In this document: positions 7,510 to 9,378 of the stretch, one piece after another
How the letters are laid out: each line of letters opens with the position of its first letter
How positions within the stretch are numbered: the first letter of the stretch is position 1
Source of the DNA: Bacteroidetes/Chlorobi group bacterium ChocPot_Mid
Lineage (GTDB): Bacteria; Bacteroidota; Ignavibacteria; Kapaibacteriales; UBA2268
DNA: 9,378 nt
NCBI GenBank assembly: GCA_003731675.1
Contig: RCNQ01000206.1
Location: 1-9,378 of the forward strand
Reading direction: 5' to 3'
Notes under the pieces: generated by a model
What the model was told of the DNA's origin: nothing
The model's database searches: none
What the model saw: the letters and a program-made list of their open reading frames with translations, nothing else
Program-made: the position numbers and the translations under genes

Positions 7510-8169
7510 ATGAAATACCTCTTCATACTTTCAATTTCATTTTTGCTCGCTTGCAACGAACAAATTGATGAAAAAACAAGTAAAAATGAAATTCCCTATG
7601 TCAAAATTGGAACTCAAATCTGGATGTTAAAAAATCTCGATATTGAACATTTCCGAAATGGTGATATAATACCACAGGTTTCAGATTCAGTAGAATGGTC
7701 AAGCATTAAATCTCCAGCATGGTGTTATTATAATAATGACCCTCTTTTAGGTAAAATCTATGGAAAACTTTATAATCAATATGCTGTGGAAGACACAAGA
7801 GGTCTTGCTCCAAAGGGTTGGAAAATCCCAAACGAAAAGGATTGGGAAACATTAGAAGAATATCTGGGTGACTCATCTAAAGCTGGTGGTGCTTTGAAAT
7901 CTACCGGTACAGTCGAACAGGGAAATGGTCTTTGGTTTGCACCTAACGTCGGAGCAACCAACATAAGTGGCTTTACTGCTCTACCCGGAGGATACCGCTT
8001 TCCAGATGGTATGTTCTTTGGTACTGGCTATTATGGCTATTGGTGGGCTTTTACGGGCAAAGACACAAACAATACTTGGCACAGATTTCTACATTATCAA
8101 GGTTCTTACATTCATCTTCTTGACTATGGTCCCAATGCCGGTTTATCTGTACGCTGTATTAAAGAATAA
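7510..8169 (+). CDS. FISUMP-domain lipoprotein (219 aa)
   Basis: This is a predicted membrane-anchored lipoprotein made of a single Fibrobacter succinogenes major paralogous (FISUMP) domain. A short signal peptide, MKYLFILSISFLLAC, ends in the lipobox LLAC with the lipidated cysteine at residue 15. A polar linker of about 14 residues follows. The domain then fills the rest: VKIGTQIWMLKNLD (31-44), GKLYNQYAVEDTRGLAPKGW (85-104), IPNEKDWETLEEYLG (106-120), LPGGYR (158-163), YYGYWWAFT (174-182) and the terminal GLSVRCIKE (211-219). These match the family's usual block order. The domain is common in FCB bacteria in extracellular and envelope proteins, but its biochemical role is not established. 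The start is supported by AGGA (7500-7503) six bases upstream. The HAD gene begins 63 nt downstream on the same strand with no terminator visible between them, so co-transcription is possible. Confidence 0.9.
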   Translation: MKYLFILSISFLLACNEQIDEKTSKNEIPYVKIGTQIWMLKNLDIEHFRNGDIIPQVSDSVEWSSIKSPAWCYYNNDPLLGKIYGKLYNQYAVEDTRGLAPKGWKIPNEKDWETLEEYLGDSSKAGGALKSTGTVEQGNGLWFAPNVGATNISGFTALPGGYRFPDGMFFGTGYYGYWWAFTGKDTNNTWHRFLHYQGSYIHLLDYGPNAGLSVRCIKE

Positions 8170-8232
8170 TTTTATAAAAATAAAATACTAATCACTCAAA
8201 TTCTTCTTATTGCCAAAAACAAGGAAAAAATT

Positions 8233-8973
8233 ATGAGTTTAAAAATTATTACAGTTGATTTTTGGAATACCATTTTCGATTCAAGTTCAGGAATAGAAAG
8301 AAACAAATACAGATTAAAAACCTTGGTCGAGGAAACCGATAAACTTGGTTGTTTTATTAAGCAAGATGAACTGGATACAGCAATGAAATCTTCATGGGAA
8401 TACTTCAATCAAGTATGGATGAGCGAACAAAGAACCCCTTCATCAATCGAATTAGTCAAATTTTTCTGGGAAAAACTCCGTTTACCGGAAAGCAAAGATT
8501 CAATTCAATTTATTGCTGATGCATTTGCGAATTCTGTTTTAATCCATCCTCCAAAATTAGTTAATGGAGTTAGGCAAGCATTAGAAAACTTAAAGGACAA
8601 CTATCGCCTTGCAATAGTCTCTGACACTGGATTTTCTGGTGGCAATGTCTTGAGAAAATTGTTGGAAAAAGAATCAATTATTCAATACTTCGATGCCTTC
8701 AGTTTCAGTGACGAAACAAGAGTTGCCAAACCAAGGAAAGAAGCATTTCAAAAAGTTCTCGATGAATTGGATGCCCAACCCCACGAAGGATTGCATATCG
8801 GTGATATTGAAAACACAGATATTCTTGGTGCCAAGTCAATTGGTATGAAAGCCATAAGATTTATCGGCGATTCCAGCAGATTCCTTGTAAAAGAAAATCC
8901 TGAAAATACCATCGCTGACTTTGAAACTGATGACTGGGCAAAAATTCCTGAATTAATAAAAAAACTAAATTAA
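8233..8973 (+). CDS. HAD-superfamily hydrolase with D-x-W motif I (246 aa)
   Basis: This is a cytoplasmic haloacid-dehalogenase-superfamily enzyme; members transfer phosphoryl groups or dehalogenate through an aspartate nucleophile. Motif I is VDFWNTIFD with the nucleophile at D9. Motif II is LAIVSDTG with S130. Motif III is K166 in VAKPRKEAF. Motif IV is HIGDIENTDILGAK with acidic residues D191 and D196. Between motifs I and II lie about 100 mostly helical residues (about 16-110), the size and place of a C1 helical cap, so the substrate is probably a small molecule. The length is normal for the family. The oddity is position D+2: most HAD phosphatases have Asp there as general acid/base, and here it is W11. 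Haloacid dehalogenases and phosphonatases also lack that Asp. Substrate unknown. The start has AAGGA (8221-8225) seven bases upstream. A TPR lipoprotein gene begins 50 nt downstream on the same strand. Confidence 0.88.
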   Translation: MSLKIITVDFWNTIFDSSSGIERNKYRLKTLVEETDKLGCFIKQDELDTAMKSSWEYFNQVWMSEQRTPSSIELVKFFWEKLRLPESKDSIQFIADAFANSVLIHPPKLVNGVRQALENLKDNYRLAIVSDTGFSGGNVLRKLLEKESIIQYFDAFSFSDETRVAKPRKEAFQKVLDELDAQPHEGLHIGDIENTDILGAKSIGMKAIRFIGDSSRFLVKENPENTIADFETDDWAKIPELIKKLN

Positions 8974-9023
8974 CTTGTTTTAAGTCTTATTGAAAAAAAT
9001 TAAAAACTTTGATTAAAAGCACA

Positions 9024-9378
9024 ATGATTATTATTAAATATAATTGGTTAACAAAAGTTCTTATACTGATACTTTTAACAACATTTTTTGCTTGTTCAAC
9101 ATCGAAACAAGAGTACAAAAAGAGATTCTATGACTTAGTACTCGAAGATTATAAAGGAGGCATCACTCTCGACACAAACTACATAAAAGATTTAGCAGTT
9201 TTCTCTGTCATCGAAGGTTCAAGATTGCAACAAACATATCGTTATGCAGAATCCATTCTTGAATTTCAGGAAGCACTGAAATACGATAGTTCAGCTTCCA
9301 TCGAATATGCTATGGCAAGAAGTTACTATTTCTTAGGTAAGTATGAAACAGCTATTGATATACTTCAGTCAGCTTTAA
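9024..9378 (+). CDS. TPR-containing lipoprotein, N-terminal 118 residues (cut by window edge)
   Basis: This is the start of a predicted lipoprotein with tetratricopeptide repeats. The frame is open from the ATG at 9024 to the window end. Residues 1-24 are a lipoprotein signal: basic K5/K11, a hydrophobic core VLILILLTTFFA, and a lipobox ending at C24. After a lysine-rich linker, residues about 71-118 show TPR helices: YAESILEFQEALKYDSS, then ASIEYAMARSYYFLGKYETA with the typical A-x-x-Y-x-x-LGKYE-AI pattern. TPRs mediate protein-protein contacts, and the protein would act at the membrane facing the periplasm or outside. More repeats or another domain may follow beyond the window. The ribosome binding site is poor (AAAAGC region), so the exact start is less certain, although the signal peptide fits this ATG well. 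No terminator is visible in the 50 nt after the HAD gene. Confidence 0.8.
   Translation, partial: MIIIKYNWLTKVLILILLTTFFACSTSKQEYKKRFYDLVLEDYKGGITLDTNYIKDLAVFSVIEGSRLQQTYRYAESILEFQEALKYDSSASIEYAMARSYYFLGKYETAIDILQSAL

Noticed and set aside
8170..8179. TTTTATAAAA palindrome after the lipoprotein stop, considered as a terminator
   Set aside because: It is pure A/T with no GC stem and no loop, so it would not form a stable transcription terminator.
8196..8408. Minus-strand 70-codon ORF over the start of the HAD gene
   Set aside because: It overlaps HAD motif I and the cap region on the other strand, has a Ser-rich shadow-like composition, and shows no ribosome binding site.

Overview
The window looks like chromosomal DNA of an AT-rich member of the FCB (Bacteroidota/Chlorobi) supergroup, most plausibly the Ignavibacteria / 'Candidatus Kapabacteria' side. 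The evidence is a giant secreted protein ending in a FlgD-Ig/Por-type (T9SS type A) sorting tail, a FISUMP-domain lipoprotein, a TPR lipoprotein, and very AT-rich intergenic DNA. The lineage is an inference from protein style; no rRNA is present to fix it.

The left two thirds run on the minus strand. In transcription order they hold a 562-aa Rossmann-fold (SDR-like) protein (6960-5272), then a 1633-aa secreted protein (5190-289) with its own probable promoter in the 81-bp gap. A clear intrinsic terminator follows (229-261). Last is the first 39 codons of a bacterial ferritin (117 down to the window edge), with its own upstream region.

A 549-bp AT-rich divergent spacer (6961-7509) separates this block from the plus-strand genes. 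It has no convincing gene. It does contain a boxA-like motif on the minus strand, a short Cys-rich reading frame that would need a one-base shift, and a run of A tracts before the rightward promoter.

The plus-strand block is a FISUMP-domain lipoprotein (7510-8169), a HAD-superfamily hydrolase (8233-8973) and the first 118 codons of a TPR lipoprotein (9024 to the edge). The gaps are 63 and 50 nt with no visible terminator, so they may be co-transcribed.

I see no mobile element, CRISPR array, tRNA, rRNA or recognisable defence system. The genes do not form an obvious single pathway: there are envelope/secreted proteins, an iron-storage protein and two cytoplasmic enzymes. The points most worth a second look are the architecture of the giant secreted protein, missing canonical catalytic residues in both the SDR-like and HAD proteins, and the odd content of the divergent spacer.
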